A program made the translations under genes and the position numbers. Of a DNA stretch of 64,000 nucleotides, positions 1-9,032 are shown piece by piece. The notes beneath the pieces are model-generated. The model was not told where the DNA came from. It worked only from the letters and a program-made list of their open reading frames with translations, and made no database searches. Every line of letters starts with the position of its first letter. Within the stretch, counting starts at the first letter, position 1. Origin of the DNA: Marinomonas sp. MED121 (lineage in GTDB: Bacteria > Pseudomonadota > Gammaproteobacteria > Pseudomonadales > Marinomonadaceae); contig NZ_CH672429.1 of assembly GCF_000153025.1 (NCBI RefSeq), forward strand, positions 609,079 to 673,078, read 5' to 3'.

Positions 1-1973
1 TAAGTGCTAATACGGCAATCACTACAGGTGTTGAAGTATTGGGGCAATCAACCCTATCTGCTGTTTTCCCTTATGCTTCTATTATATTAAGACAAATTAC
101 CCCTGGCGAGACAACGGCTGCGGCAGATCCAGATTTAGTCGCCTGTCTTGAATCCTTTGATAGCCGATTAACTACCTTAGAAACTTACCTGTTAGCAGAG
201 GAAGCAAGCATTGCCTTAAATGCAGTGAGATCAAAAATACAGAAAGATATCATTGAGCAGCACGATGCTGTTGCTAACTTTGATGTTTATGAAAGCTATG
301 ATGTAATCGCAGCTAAGTTGGCAGGTACCCTGTCTTACTTTTTACATGAAGATCAAATTGAAAACGCAGATGCCGATATATATGAAACCATTAAAAACGA
401 CACTCTGCTCTATCTTCTTTCTGCACAAAATAGTGCCTTTCTTCATAACCTAGAATTTAACGCTTATTGCGCTAAAGAGAAAAACTATCAATGGACGAGC
501 ACTGCCACCAGCTATATCGAGCATAATGACTCAAAAAATCATGCGCTTATGGATTATGATCTACTAAAAAGCCTTTCGGACTTTGGCTATAGCACAGAAG
601 ATCTGCAAGAAAGTAATTTCGATATAACAGACTGTGAACTAGGTCGAGACAGTCACTCACGCTACAAAGCCCTACTGTCAGAAAATACTTCTTATAGTCC
701 AATCGCACAAATATATGATGACCTTGGCTTTGATATCACCTTGGATTCAGGTAACTCTAATTATCTCGATGTTGCTATTGATATCGACAGTTCTAAGCTC
801 GCAGATTACCGAAAAGGCTTAATTGGTTCTTGTTCACACAGTGTTGATTGGGGAATTGCAGGCCATTCAGGCCGTGATCCTTGGGGAACGTTAATTCTGG
901 GTGGTGCAAAAATCACTACAACATCTAAAGACTATGGTGGTACTGCTACCTTTTCCAAGTCGGTCATAGCAGGTAGAAACAAAATAGACTCAGCAAAACG
1001 TTATAATGAAGGCTATTGCGATACTTGGGTAGGAAACCTAGAAGACGATCTGGATGATGAGGTAATTACACTTCTTAATGCCATCAAGGTATCACTTAAA
1101 AATCTATCCATGTATCAACTGGTAAGACCCGCCTATGAACTTGCTGGACGTGCGCCACAATTCTTAACCTATGAAACAGGCGTTATTGATAACGACCTAC
1201 TAGAAAGTTATATGCTAGTACCACAGTTTGACGTGAATGATGAAGGCGATATCTCGGATAATTACAATCATTACCAACTATTTAATGCAGCTAATGGAGA
1301 TAGATACCTAAAACATAGGTTTGATGTCGGCATAGTGGCACGAAATAATGGCTCGGGCATTGATTCCCATTGGCAACTATCTCAAAGATGGCCTGGTGAA
1401 AAAACCCGTATGATGAATGTCTATACCAATGAATGCGTTGTCATCAGTGATGCAGGTGAACTTCATATGAGGTCGTGTGATGAATACCCTATTGCCTATG
1501 TTTGGGATATCCATGCAAATACCTCAGGAGCAGTCGATGCAAGTCTTAAATTAAGCTCAAACAGTCACAAAAACCAATGCGTTCTTGTGAGTGACGAAAC
1601 GATGCCGGAATACAGTAATTCTAACAAAATTGCTGCCACCGACTGCGATATAACCAATGCCAATCAAACCTTTGTACTGGGTGATAACAATGACATTCGA
1701 GTCAATGGTATTTGTCTAGATGTCCCAAGAAGTGAAGCATTCGCTGGACAAAGTGTCATCGTTTATTCATGCCATTACGGCGATAATCAAAGCTGGGATC
1801 TCAACCCAGATGGCACTATTCAGTCCGCATTAAATGCTGTTGATGGTACCAACCTATGCTTAGAGGCTAATGATGCAACCAGTGATATTGCGATCACGCT
1901 GCAAGCCTGTGATAGCTCTAATCCTGCTCAGAAATTTATTCCTAACGAAATAGTGGAGGAAGAAGAGGTTTAA
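1..1973 (+). CDS. Partial secreted-type protein with C-terminal ricin-type beta-trefoil lectin region
   Basis: The frame is open to the left edge (first full codon at base 3), so the true start lies outside the window; the TTG at 39 is not a convincing start. The C-terminal third (from about base 1270) has the repeated pattern of ricin B-type lectin subdomains: GxCLDV-like stretches followed by Q-x-W/F motifs (NQTFVL near 1663, NQSWDL near 1788, AQKFI near 1927) and paired cysteines. Such domains bind sugars and are usually attached to exported enzymes or toxins. The upstream 400 residues contain a cysteine-bearing central block (CSHSVDWG near 830) that I do not recognise. The protein ends in an acidic EEEEV tail. 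A strong terminator follows 43 bases after the stop. The lectin call is fairly secure; the overall function is unknown. Confidence 0.75.
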   Translation, partial: SANTAITTGVEVLGQSTLSAVFPYASIILRQITPGETTAAADPDLVACLESFDSRLTTLETYLLAEEASIALNAVRSKIQKDIIEQHDAVANFDVYESYDVIAAKLAGTLSYFLHEDQIENADADIYETIKNDTLLYLLSAQNSAFLHNLEFNAYCAKEKNYQWTSTATSYIEHNDSKNHALMDYDLLKSLSDFGYSTEDLQESNFDITDCELGRDSHSRYKALLSENTSYSPIAQIYDDLGFDITLDSGNSNYLDVAIDIDSSKLADYRKGLIGSCSHSVDWGIAGHSGRDPWGTLILGGAKITTTSKDYGGTATFSKSVIAGRNKIDSAKRYNEGYCDTWVGNLEDDLDDEVITLLNAIKVSLKNLSMYQLVRPAYELAGRAPQFLTYETGVIDNDLLESYMLVPQFDVNDEGDISDNYNHYQLFNAANGDRYLKHRFDVGIVARNNGSGIDSHWQLSQRWPGEKTRMMNVYTNECVVISDAGELHMRSCDEYPIAYVWDIHANTSGAVDASLKLSSNSHKNQCVLVSDETMPEYSNSNKIAATDCDITNANQTFVLGDNNDIRVNGICLDVPRSEAFAGQSVIVYSCHYGDNQSWDLNPDGTIQSALNAVDGTNLCLEANDATSDIAITLQACDSSNPAQKFIPNEIVEEEEV

Positions 1974-2015
1974 TTAAACGCTAAATATAGCGATTGAGCT
2001 GACTATAGTAGCAAG

Positions 2016-2044
2016 AAAATGGAGGGCATTCGCTCTCCATTTTT
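2016..2044 (+). terminator. Rho-independent terminator of the lectin-domain gene
   Basis: Nine-base perfect arms (AAAATGGAG / CTCCATTTT) flank a 10-base loop and end in a T-run. It lies 43 bases downstream of the stop at 1973. Confidence 0.8.
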
Positions 2045-2124
2045 ACGTCTTTCAAAAGACATTAAACATGAAGAATGGGATTTTTAAAGTTGATCGTCAG
2101 GTTTTTAAGCCATCATTTATTAAC

Positions 2125-2427
2125 TTAAATGTCTTTTTTATCCTCAAGTTTTCTTCCTAATGACTCTCCTTTAAATAAGAAATACACTGAACCTGCACCA
2201 GCTAATAGTGTTGTATAAAAGTTGCCGTTAAAAATTTCGATAAAGACAATAGGCAGAGAAACCACACAAATAAGCAGCACCATCTTCACATACCAGAAAG
2301 CACTATTCTTCTGTGTCATTTTCTCAATTAACACTAACGTATACCCAGCCACAGCAAAGCTCACTAAAAGCATAACTGCATCTAAAATCACCTGATTCAA
2401 TTCTATTCTCTTCCTACAATTTGACAT
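2125..2427 (-). CDS. Small three-helix membrane protein, function unknown
   Basis: A 100-residue protein with three hydrophobic segments (about residues 13-33, 44-64 and 70-84), a Cys/Arg/Lys-rich N-terminus and a charged C-terminus ending KLEDKKDI. It would sit in the inner membrane. No family is recognised. It is convergent with the lectin-domain gene and starts about 130 bases beyond the stop of the GST-like gene, so it may share that gene's transcript. Its ATG has only a weak GAGG upstream. Reality as a gene is likely because the hydrophobic pattern is well formed, but function cannot be stated. Confidence 0.55.
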   Translation of the reverse strand: MSNCRKRIELNQVILDAVMLLVSFAVAGYTLVLIEKMTQKNSAFWYVKMVLLICVVSLPIVFIEIFNGNFYTTLLAGAGSVYFLFKGESLGRKLEDKKDI

Positions 2428-2557
2428 TTCATGGGGGCCTCAAGAGGCATAAAAAAACTAAGCAACTCACAAAGCGCCTAAGTATAAAGGATTTTGCCTC
2501 ATCGAGAAAAATACGTATTGCTCGCTCTATAACGAAATATTCCTAAGCTCAAAAAAT

Positions 2558-3403
2558 TTAACTTGATAACAAATAAGCGTCAAAAACATAATCCCTATGC
2601 ATGAAAAGGATGGGATCCAGCGCCTCTGCCACCGTTTCAGGGTAAGTCTCAAACGCAGTTCGAATACTCGGGTACATAGGACAAATCGCTTCACTCAAGG
2701 GCTTAAAGTAGGCCATAAACATGGCGCTATAGATGTCCAGCGCAGTGAGGCTTTCACCATAGTAATAAAGGGACTCTCTAGCTTCTTGATTGCCTGAAGC
2801 GAGTTTTTGAAAAGGCTTTTGTTTTTGATGAGATTGGTGTTTTTGATGAGACTGTTGCTTCTTAAGACGTGCCGTTAGTAGACCTAAGATACGGACTGTT
2901 TCAGACTCATACAAGGCAGCATCTTTAGCTTGATAACCATATTTACTAGCTAAATATTGAGCTATCTTGATAGGAAAACCACCCGCTTCATTTAAACCTA
3001 AGTGGACACTTTGCAACCGACGCTGCCAACCTAAACCATGCTTGCTACAAAGTGAATGGCATAAAGCAAGGTGTTCTTCCTTCTCTGCATTATCTCCTGG
3101 TAATAAGCTGCTTTCTTCTTGAGAGCTGTTTTTATAATAGGCTTCTGCAAAATTCAGTATGTCTAGCCAATCGCTCAAAGCAGGGCCATTTTCAGGCTTT
3201 AAAGAAGGTGCATTATTAGCCTCAAACCAAGCTTGCTGCTCTGGATTAAAGGCATCGAAGACAACTAGAGTATAAGGAATTGCTTTCAAATTTAAAATGG
3301 CTTTAGCGGCTTCACTCCAAGGACTAGGAATACCTTTTATCACTTGCAGCTTGATACCTGGAAGGGATTTAGCTTGCTCGAATGTCACGTAGTTAACTGG
3401 CAT
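2558..3403 (-). CDS. Glutathione S-transferase-like protein
   Basis: A 281-residue protein with a thioredoxin-like GST N-terminal domain (residues 1-85). The SPWSEAAKAILNLK stretch near residue 27 is typical of GST-related proteins, where the loop after the first strand carries the catalytic Ser/Tyr/Cys. The C-terminal part (about 110-275) is helical and consistent with a GST alpha domain. A low-complexity QSHQKHQSHQK insert lies around residues 182-196. The start is well supported by AAGGAG six bases upstream of the ATG. It probably acts in the cytoplasm on glutathione conjugates or as a redox chaperone; the substrate is unknown. A terminator for the upstream FMN reductase gene separates the two, so it probably has its own promoter. 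Confidence 0.7.
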   Translation of the reverse strand: MPVNYVTFEQAKSLPGIKLQVIKGIPSPWSEAAKAILNLKAIPYTLVVFDAFNPEQQAWFEANNAPSLKPENGPALSDWLDILNFAEAYYKNSSQEESSLLPGDNAEKEEHLALCHSLCSKHGLGWQRRLQSVHLGLNEAGGFPIKIAQYLASKYGYQAKDAALYESETVRILGLLTARLKKQQSHQKHQSHQKQKPFQKLASGNQEARESLYYYGESLTALDIYSAMFMAYFKPLSEAICPMYPSIRTAFETYPETVAEALDPILFMHRDYVFDAYLLSS

Positions 3404-3458
3404 ATAAACTCCTTTGCACTTTTATTATCTGAATTTAGATTTAACAAGGTATGAAGAT

Positions 3459-3480
3459 AATAAAAGCCTTCAGGCTTTAG
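3459..3480 (-). terminator. Minus-strand terminator after the FMN reductase gene
   Basis: Read on the minus strand, AAAGCC-tgaa-GGCTTT is followed by TATTATC. It lies about 230 bases after the end of the gene at 3707-4378. The rest of the 3404-3706 gap shows no convincing gene. Confidence 0.5.
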
Positions 3481-3706
3481 ACACAAACGATCTTATTTTA
3501 TGATGAGATTAGAATATCTAACTCAACAGGAAGTTCGCTCAATGGATATGCAAAAAGCACCGCCCATTCAATACCTTAAAACTACACCTGACACCCAGTG
3601 CGATTAGCCAACAAATAAAGAGCTTATAAAGAAAAGCACTATCAAGACTGTTTTATCGATTTAAACTAAATCAATCTCCTAAACCGTTACTAAGCAACAG
3701 ATTTAA

Positions 3707-4378
3707 TTAATCAGAAGGAGCATTCCTCTGAGCAGGATTTCTCACCAACGCATCATTAGGGTTCTGCCTTCCCCTTTGCGCTTTACAGGCCTCTGCCCAC
3801 CAGATTAATTGGGAGAAACCTCTTTCAAAATAGCTTGCCCACTCAGCGTCATTTTGGTTGGTTTCATAAGTACCTTCTTCAGTGAAAACCTCTTGTGCTT
3901 TTGGAATATGTATCATGGCAGAGACTGGCAAGCAGCCTAGTTCGGCTAAATAAGTACGCATATTAACAGCTGCTCTTGCGCCACCCCATTGGCCGGCGGA
4001 ATAGGTCAAGATAATACTAGGTTTATAAGAAAAGAGTGAGCTGCCAAAGTGATTAAGCAAGTTAGCTAAAGCAGGGCTCATTGAGTGATTATATTCTGGG
4101 CTCACCATGATATAGCCATCGGCGGCTTGTATTTTCTCTGCCAGCTCATCTAGTGCACTTGGGGCTCGACCCTTGGCATAGGCAAAGTGAGGTTTAAAAA
4201 TTGACTCTAACGGATAATCTAAAACATCTATCAACTCTATTTCCACATCATTAGCTTGGTTTTCAAAGTACTGACTTTCAAAATGTTGGAGACAGGCTTT
4301 TGCAACCCTTTGACCGAGGCGTTTTGGTCTGGGCGGAGAGCTGTCTCTTGAGGTGCCTAAAAAAAGCAGAAATTTCAT
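3707..4378 (-). CDS. NADPH-dependent FMN reductase family protein
   Basis: A flavodoxin-fold reductase of 223 residues. The N-terminal MKFLLFLGTSRD segment is the usual first strand plus phosphate-binding loop of the NADPH-dependent FMN reductase family. The central YIMVSPEYNHSMSPALAN (about residues 85-102) is the family's signature (SPEYN...P..LKN), and SAGQWGG follows as the second flavin loop. The enzyme would reduce FMN or a quinone/azo-type substrate with NAD(P)H in the cytoplasm. The frame is open 30 codons further upstream, but the ATG at 4378 is preceded by an AGAGGAGATAAT ribosome-binding site and begins exactly where the fold begins, so I chose it. Substrate not determined. Confidence 0.85.
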   Translation of the reverse strand: MKFLLFLGTSRDSSPPRPKRLGQRVAKACLQHFESQYFENQANDVEIELIDVLDYPLESIFKPHFAYAKGRAPSALDELAEKIQAADGYIMVSPEYNHSMSPALANLLNHFGSSLFSYKPSIILTYSAGQWGGARAAVNMRTYLAELGCLPVSAMIHIPKAQEVFTEEGTYETNQNDAEWASYFERGFSQLIWWAEACKAQRGRQNPNDALVRNPAQRNAPSD

Positions 4379-4874
4379 ATTATCTCCTCTAACCTGATCC
4401 AGTAAATTAATGATATTTGTTATTAACCCTACTGAAATTAGGGCTACATTTGAACAACAATACTGCAAAAATGGAACTCAGTTTTGGTGATATAATGCTC
4501 AACGTCTTATTGGATGAAATAGTAAATGAGCATATAAACTGAGTAAAAATGATTACTTCACTAGAATGCCTTTAAATAAGTTTTTTCATCTGGGCGTCTG
4601 GTTAAAACGCCAGAGACTTAAGTGTGAATCATGGCTTACTTCCTTGATGATAAGCTTGCTGTATTGCTTACTCCATTACTTGCACTATTAACAGCGCTCA
4701 TAACTAATAGATAAAACTCACAACTGATAATTAAGGTTGTTGGTCACACGCTGAGGCGGAAGGACTTATTCGCAGGTTCCCTAGCATCTGGTCTAGTCTC
4801 ATACTGCCAGCTAATCTTAAAGTGAGTGAGCCATTTTATCCATTTTTTGAAATATGTTTGCAAGGAAATAAATA
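4379..4874. other. Intergenic gap with one solo MITE end
   Basis: Between divergent genes (FMN reductase and cytochrome peroxidase). It holds promoters for both and an isolated MITE end at 4745-4780. A 27-codon hydrophobic ORF at 4631-4714 has no ribosome-binding site and is not called. Confidence 0.5.
4745..4780 (-). repeat. Solo end of the MITE-like repeat family
   Basis: About 36 bases match, in reverse orientation, the first 36 bases of the full repeats at 8298, 20266 and 52900 (terminal GGAACCTGCGAATAAGTCC, then CCGCCTCAGCGTGTG). No second terminus lies nearby, so this is a fragment or solo end. Confidence 0.7.
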
Positions 4875-5774
4875 TTGATCTTTTTTGCCAAAACCTATTT
4901 AAAGTCCTTTACCTTGGTCTGTGCTCTAATGAGTTTTGGCATGCTTAATAGTTTTGCTAGCGAGCCTATCACACCTTTAATTAAGCCTGCCGACTTAAAT
5001 AAAGAGAAGTTTGCCTTAGGTGAATTACTTTTTCATGACACGCGTTTATCTAAAGATAAAGTCACGTCCTGCCATTCTTGCCATAATTTAACCAGTGGCG
5101 GTGATGACGGCTTAATCAAGCCGGCTAAATTAGGGTTTAATACGCCAACTGTGTTTAATGCAAGTAAAAATTACTACATAGGTTGGCGTGGTAATTTTAA
5201 CAATTTAAAGGCCCATTTAGAATTTATTCTGGCAAACCCGAATGTCATGGGAACACATTGGAATAACACAATTAATGCATTTAACACGGATACTGATTAC
5301 CAAAAGCGTTTTAACCAAATTTATAAAGCTCCTATTAGCAAAGACACCATTATTGATGCCATCCTTTATTATGAAGAGAACCTCATTCTGCCTTCTGATT
5401 TTGATCAATACCTTTTGGGAGACCGTGAGGCAATCAGCCCCGCCGCGCAAATAGGCTATGACGCATTTAAAGATTACGGCTGCATCTCCTGTCACCAAGG
5501 TGCCAACATTGGCGGTAATTTATTTCAAGAACTAGGTGTATTTTTACCTTATAAAGGGGTTAATGGGGATTATAAAACCGAGAAGCTTCGCGTGCCCTCT
5601 TTGCGTAATGTTGCTCAAACTGCGCCTTATCTTAATGATGGTTCAATTGCATCGTTAAACGACACTATTCACATTATGGCTGAGTTTCAACTTGGCCTGA
5701 CTTTAACAAATATTGAGGTTAGCCAAATCATTGCCTTTTTAGAATCACTTAATAGCAATCGAGAACCTAAGTGA
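4875..5774 (+). CDS. Di-heme cytochrome c peroxidase family protein
   Basis: An exported protein of 299 residues with a signal peptide (hydrophobic core about residues 12-25, cleavage near FASEP). Two c-type heme motifs are visible: CHSCH at residues 66-70 and CISCH at 203-207. The spacing and the segments LGELLFHDTRLSKD and VPSLRNVAQTAPYLNDGS are characteristic of the bacterial cytochrome c peroxidase/MauG family. It would act in the periplasm, reducing H2O2 or oxidising a partner with electrons from small c-type cytochromes. The start is TTG, preceded by AAGGA with eight bases spacing. Its stop codon overlaps the start of the GGDEF gene, so the two are translationally coupled. Peroxidase activity is inferred from family only. 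Confidence 0.88.
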   Translation: MIFFAKTYLKSFTLVCALMSFGMLNSFASEPITPLIKPADLNKEKFALGELLFHDTRLSKDKVTSCHSCHNLTSGGDDGLIKPAKLGFNTPTVFNASKNYYIGWRGNFNNLKAHLEFILANPNVMGTHWNNTINAFNTDTDYQKRFNQIYKAPISKDTIIDAILYYEENLILPSDFDQYLLGDREAISPAAQIGYDAFKDYGCISCHQGANIGGNLFQELGVFLPYKGVNGDYKTEKLRVPSLRNVAQTAPYLNDGSIASLNDTIHIMAEFQLGLTLTNIEVSQIIAFLESLNSNREPK

Positions 5775-7117
5775 TGAAAAAGTTTAGACTCCCCATTATT
5801 TTCCTCACCCTCAGTCTAGGAATTTCATTAGCAATCTATGGGACTTATCACAGATATAATGATTTACGCGATACCATGGAGATTCAAAACAGTATTTTTC
5901 AATTAGTCGAGCTCAAGTCAGCGAATACAGAGTGGGAATTTGAATTAAATCGTATTCACACCAATAACTTCCCTCATTTTGATGAAGTGAATCATGCGGC
6001 ACGAAAGTACGAACATGAAATGGCAAAGTTTTTACGCTTATCAGCCAGTATTCAAGGCCCTTTGCAAACAAGAGCCCAAACATTATTAGCTCTGTCTTTA
6101 GATAAAAAAGAAAAAATGAAAGCGTATTTATCTGAGATTGCCGTGACTCGCAACTCACTTAAATACTTAGATACCCTATTGTTTACATTGCATATTCAAT
6201 ACAAAAACGACCCTAAATTCATAGCATTTTTGACACAAGCACAATACCAGTTATCTATGTTCATCGCGCTAAATCAAAATATTGTCCTTAAACAGCATTT
6301 TACTAATTTTGACTGTAGCCAATGCTCTTCACGTCAAAGCGAGATTTTTGAGACGGTGAACCTGCACTTAGAGATTCTAAGAAGCAAAATTGCATTATCA
6401 AATGATGCTAAAAATGCCTTTTACAACCCTGAGCATTCTCAGCTTATTGCTCATCTCTTTGATGATTTGTCTCAAGCTTATACCCAAGCAGATTCAATGC
6501 ATCAAACCATTCAATCTCAAATAATTACCATTACATTGGTTTTAGTCATCACTGTCATCGCTTTATTAAGCTTCTTATATTTGGTTTATCGCACCATAGA
6601 AGGTCATAGACGTGCCGGTATCACAGATCCTCTTACAGGCCTTTTCAATCGCAAGAAACTATTTGATAACTTACAGGTGTTAATGGACTCTCATGAAAAG
6701 TCAGGCAAAAGTCTTGCTTTACTTTTTATTGATCTCGATGGATTTAAAAACGTAAATGATACCCATGGCCATGATATTGGCGATAAATTATTGCAGCGGA
6801 TTTCAGCTCGTTTTAATCAACATATCAGAAAACAAGATTGTATCTATCGTATTGGTGGTGATGAGTTTGTTATCTTAGTTAAGGAGCTTGAAAACCTCGA
6901 TATCGCCGAGGCAATTGCCAAAGAAATGCTGATCAAATGCAGTAAGCCTTACAAGCTAGATAACATCATTTGTGATATTACATTAAGTATCGGCATTAGC
7001 TATTTTCCAGATCATACTCGAACACCGATACAGCTGATTAGACATGCTGATGAAGCCATGTATCAGGCAAAAAGTCGGGGGAAAAATCAGATAAAAATCT
7101 GGCAAGGAGCGATATAA
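5774..7117 (+). CDS. Membrane-bound diguanylate cyclase (GGDEF)
   Basis: A 447-residue protein with an N-terminal transmembrane helix (about residues 7-24), a helical periplasmic sensor region of about 230 residues, a second helix (about 251-272) and a GGDEF domain from about 285. The catalytic motif GGDEF is intact at residues 361-365, preceded by DPLTGLFNRK and DLDGFKNVNDTHGHD. It should make c-di-GMP from GTP. The periplasmic part contains CSQC, a possible redox or metal pair. The ATG at 5774 overlaps the upstream TGA as TGATG; a GTG three bases earlier is an alternative start. Coupling to a periplasmic peroxidase suggests that it senses a redox or oxidative cue, which is an inference. No EAL domain is present. 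Confidence 0.88.
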   Translation: MKKFRLPIIFLTLSLGISLAIYGTYHRYNDLRDTMEIQNSIFQLVELKSANTEWEFELNRIHTNNFPHFDEVNHAARKYEHEMAKFLRLSASIQGPLQTRAQTLLALSLDKKEKMKAYLSEIAVTRNSLKYLDTLLFTLHIQYKNDPKFIAFLTQAQYQLSMFIALNQNIVLKQHFTNFDCSQCSSRQSEIFETVNLHLEILRSKIALSNDAKNAFYNPEHSQLIAHLFDDLSQAYTQADSMHQTIQSQIITITLVLVITVIALLSFLYLVYRTIEGHRRAGITDPLTGLFNRKKLFDNLQVLMDSHEKSGKSLALLFIDLDGFKNVNDTHGHDIGDKLLQRISARFNQHIRKQDCIYRIGGDEFVILVKELENLDIAEAIAKEMLIKCSKPYKLDNIICDITLSIGISYFPDHTRTPIQLIRHADEAMYQAKSRGKNQIKIWQGAI

Positions 7118-7192
7118 CTAGAAAGGATGAACAATAAAACATAAAAGAATGAACAAAAAAACATAGTAAAGCGTCTGGCCTATTAAAGATGA

Positions 7193-8092
7193 TCAATCTT
7201 GACTATAGACCTGATTACGACCTTGATGTTTTGCTCGATATAGGTTTTCATCAGCACGTTTGAGCATGGCCACATAGTCATAATCTGACATTTTCACTTG
7301 TGAAACGCCAATGCTGACAGTAACCGCTATTTCATGCTCATCTTGCTTAAAGCGGGCGTTTGAGATTGCCCTTCTTAGCTTTTCCGCCACTTCAATTGCG
7401 CCAACTTTATCCGTCGCTGGTAAAATAATACAGAACTCCTCTCCCCCTATTCTGGCTATTTTATCCTGAGAGCGAATATTTTTTTCACACAAAGTAGAGA
7501 AAGAAGCTAAAACATAGTCACCCGTTAAGTGACCATATTTGTCATTAATGCGTTTAAAATAATCTATATCTAGCGCCAACAAAGAGTAATGAATGTTTTG
7601 ATTTTGATAGCGATAAAACTCTTTTTCGGCCATTTCATCGAAGACACGTCGGTTAATTAAACCCGTCAATGGGTCAGTTCTTGAAAGCTCTTCTAATTTA
7701 TTCTGAGTATAAATGTATTCGGTGACATCACGTTGGATTGAGACGATATGCGTCACTTCACCCTGATCATTAAAAAGCGGCGTAATACTTAAATCGAGCC
7801 AATACTCTTTCCCTGTTTTAGAATAGTTTTTGATGGTCACCCTCACAGGCACCTTGTCTTCTAGACCTTTACGAATCAGTTTTTTAGTCTCTTCGCTTGT
7901 GCCTTTAGATTGTAAAATTCTCGGTGTTTTCCCTATCACCTCTTCTTTAGAATACCCAGTGAGTTCGGTAAAAGCCTGATTCACATAAATTATTTCAGGC
8001 CCTGGTTCATCAATGAGATCTGCTTTTGTCACTATGACTACATCTTTCGCAGCTTCAACGATATCTTTAAATTCAAAATCAAAGTCTTTCAT
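7193..8092 (-). CDS. PAS-GGDEF diguanylate cyclase
   Basis: A soluble 299-residue protein. A PAS domain covers about residues 12-125, with the YVNQAFTELTGYSKEEVIGK core and the NYSKTGKEYWLDLSI strand typical of PAS/PAC (flavin- or heme-binding LOV-like subfamilies share this pattern, but the LOV cysteine motif NCRFLQ is replaced by TPRILQ). The GGDEF domain begins at DPLTGLINRR and has an active GGEEF variant at residues 216-220. It should synthesise c-di-GMP in the cytoplasm under control of the PAS sensor. The ATG at 8092 has GGAG 14 bases upstream, a long spacing; a GTG at 8122 is the alternative start. It is convergent with the membrane GGDEF gene. Confidence 0.88.
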   Translation of the reverse strand: MKDFDFEFKDIVEAAKDVVIVTKADLIDEPGPEIIYVNQAFTELTGYSKEEVIGKTPRILQSKGTSEETKKLIRKGLEDKVPVRVTIKNYSKTGKEYWLDLSITPLFNDQGEVTHIVSIQRDVTEYIYTQNKLEELSRTDPLTGLINRRVFDEMAEKEFYRYQNQNIHYSLLALDIDYFKRINDKYGHLTGDYVLASFSTLCEKNIRSQDKIARIGGEEFCIILPATDKVGAIEVAEKLRRAISNARFKQDEHEIAVTVSIGVSQVKMSDYDYVAMLKRADENLYRAKHQGRNQVYSQD

Positions 8093-8297
8093 TATATTTG
8101 AAACGTCTCCTTGCTGCGGCACACTTTCACTTTACTCTTAACATATGACTTAAGCAGGTTTCGCGCGATGAGCTAGACAGCAAGGCCATCTAAATAGTTA
8201 GATTAAGTACTAAGGATAGGAGAGTATTGGCAGAAATATACTATTAAAGCCAATAACTTGTGGCTTTTTGTAGCCCTGTTGCTAGAGATTTATTTAA

Positions 8298-8591
8298 GGA
8301 AGCTGCGAATAAGTCCTCCCGCCTCAGCGTGTGGATAAAAGTGCCTAGATTTATGGCAAGGGGCGCAACTTAATAGTTATTCTATTGATAAGGACCTTAA
8401 CGTAAAGATAGGGCTTTTAAACCACGCCCTTCGGGCCTTTCAGAAAAAATAACACCCTGCGTTGTCACTTCTCGAAAGGTACCTACACTGACTTTCTATT
8501 AATCAAGCGCAAAGCGACGACTTGCTTGTTACTTTTTCCCCATATACCTTAAAAGAGCAGACTGAGAATAGGAGACTTAATCGCAGTTTCC
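8298..8591 (+). repeat. Full copy of the MITE-like repeat (294 bp)
   Basis: It begins GGAAGCTGCGAATAAGTCC and ends GACTTAATCGCAGTTTCC, an imperfect terminal inverted repeat. The interior shares long stretches with the copies at 20266 and 52900 (GCCTCAGCGTGTGGATAAAAG, then CTAGATTTATGG, then CCACGCCCTTCGGG). No ORF is carried. TTAA flanks both ends, which could be a target duplication or part of the terminus. It lies in the gap between the PAS-GGDEF and YkgJ genes. Confidence 0.8.
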
Positions 8592-8624
8592 TTAACTGAG
8601 AATAGGAATGGAAATTTCATTTAT

Positions 8625-8666
8625 GACTAAGGACTAAGGACTAAGAGCTAAGAGCTAAGGGCTAAA
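8625..8666 (+). repeat. Heptamer tandem repeat, six units
   Basis: Six consecutive 7-base units: GACTAAG three times, AGCTAAG twice, then GGCTAAA. The same heptamer appears on the other strand at 61038-61065. Confidence 0.8.
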
Positions 8667-8687
8667 GACAAAGTGCTTAAAACGCTT

Positions 8688-9032
8688 TTAAGGCTTAAGG
8701 CGCATATATTGCTGACGGGCTGTTTCGCAATCTTGAGAGGCCATTTCAAATTCACGACATACCCAAGGGCGCTTCTCGTAAATAGTGCACATATGAGTAT
8801 TTCTATCCATCGCAGAGCACCAACCATCTTCTAAGCGTAACATCACCTCGACTCCATATTCATTTTCAGTAATGTGTCTTTCAGGTACACCCGTATCTGA
8901 AATAAGCATCACTTCGTAATGACAGCATGAGGCATGACAATTCGAGCAATTTACCTCACTTGAAGGGCTAGTTGAGGGGCTATTCTGGGGAGTATTGACC
9001 GTATGGCTGATGTCTATTATATCTATCTTCAT
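8688..9032 (-). CDS. YkgJ-family cysteine cluster protein
   Basis: A small cytoplasmic protein of 114 residues. The cysteines are arranged as CSNCHASCC (about residues 29-37), then WCSAMDRNTHMC, then RPWVCREFEMASQDC. This pattern defines the YkgJ/UPF0153 zinc- or iron-chelating family. Biochemical function is not established for most members; a role in metal handling or protein modification has been suggested. The ATG at 9032 is preceded by GAGAG; a GTG at 9047 would add five residues. It lies downstream (minus strand) of the NCS2 permease but 320 bases away and probably has its own promoter. Codon use looks like its neighbours. Confidence 0.85.
   Translation of the reverse strand: MKIDIIDISHTVNTPQNSPSTSPSSEVNCSNCHASCCHYEVMLISDTGVPERHITENEYGVEVMLRLEDGWCSAMDRNTHMCTIYEKRPWVCREFEMASQDCETARQQYMRLKP

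Noticed and set aside
4631-4714. 27-codon hydrophobic ORF upstream of the cytochrome peroxidase gene
   Set aside because: No ribosome-binding site, very short, and lies in a gap that also carries a repeat end.
7125-7165. Short direct repeat (ATGAACAA...AAACATA twice) between convergent GGDEF genes
   Set aside because: Low-complexity A-rich sequence; no evidence of function.
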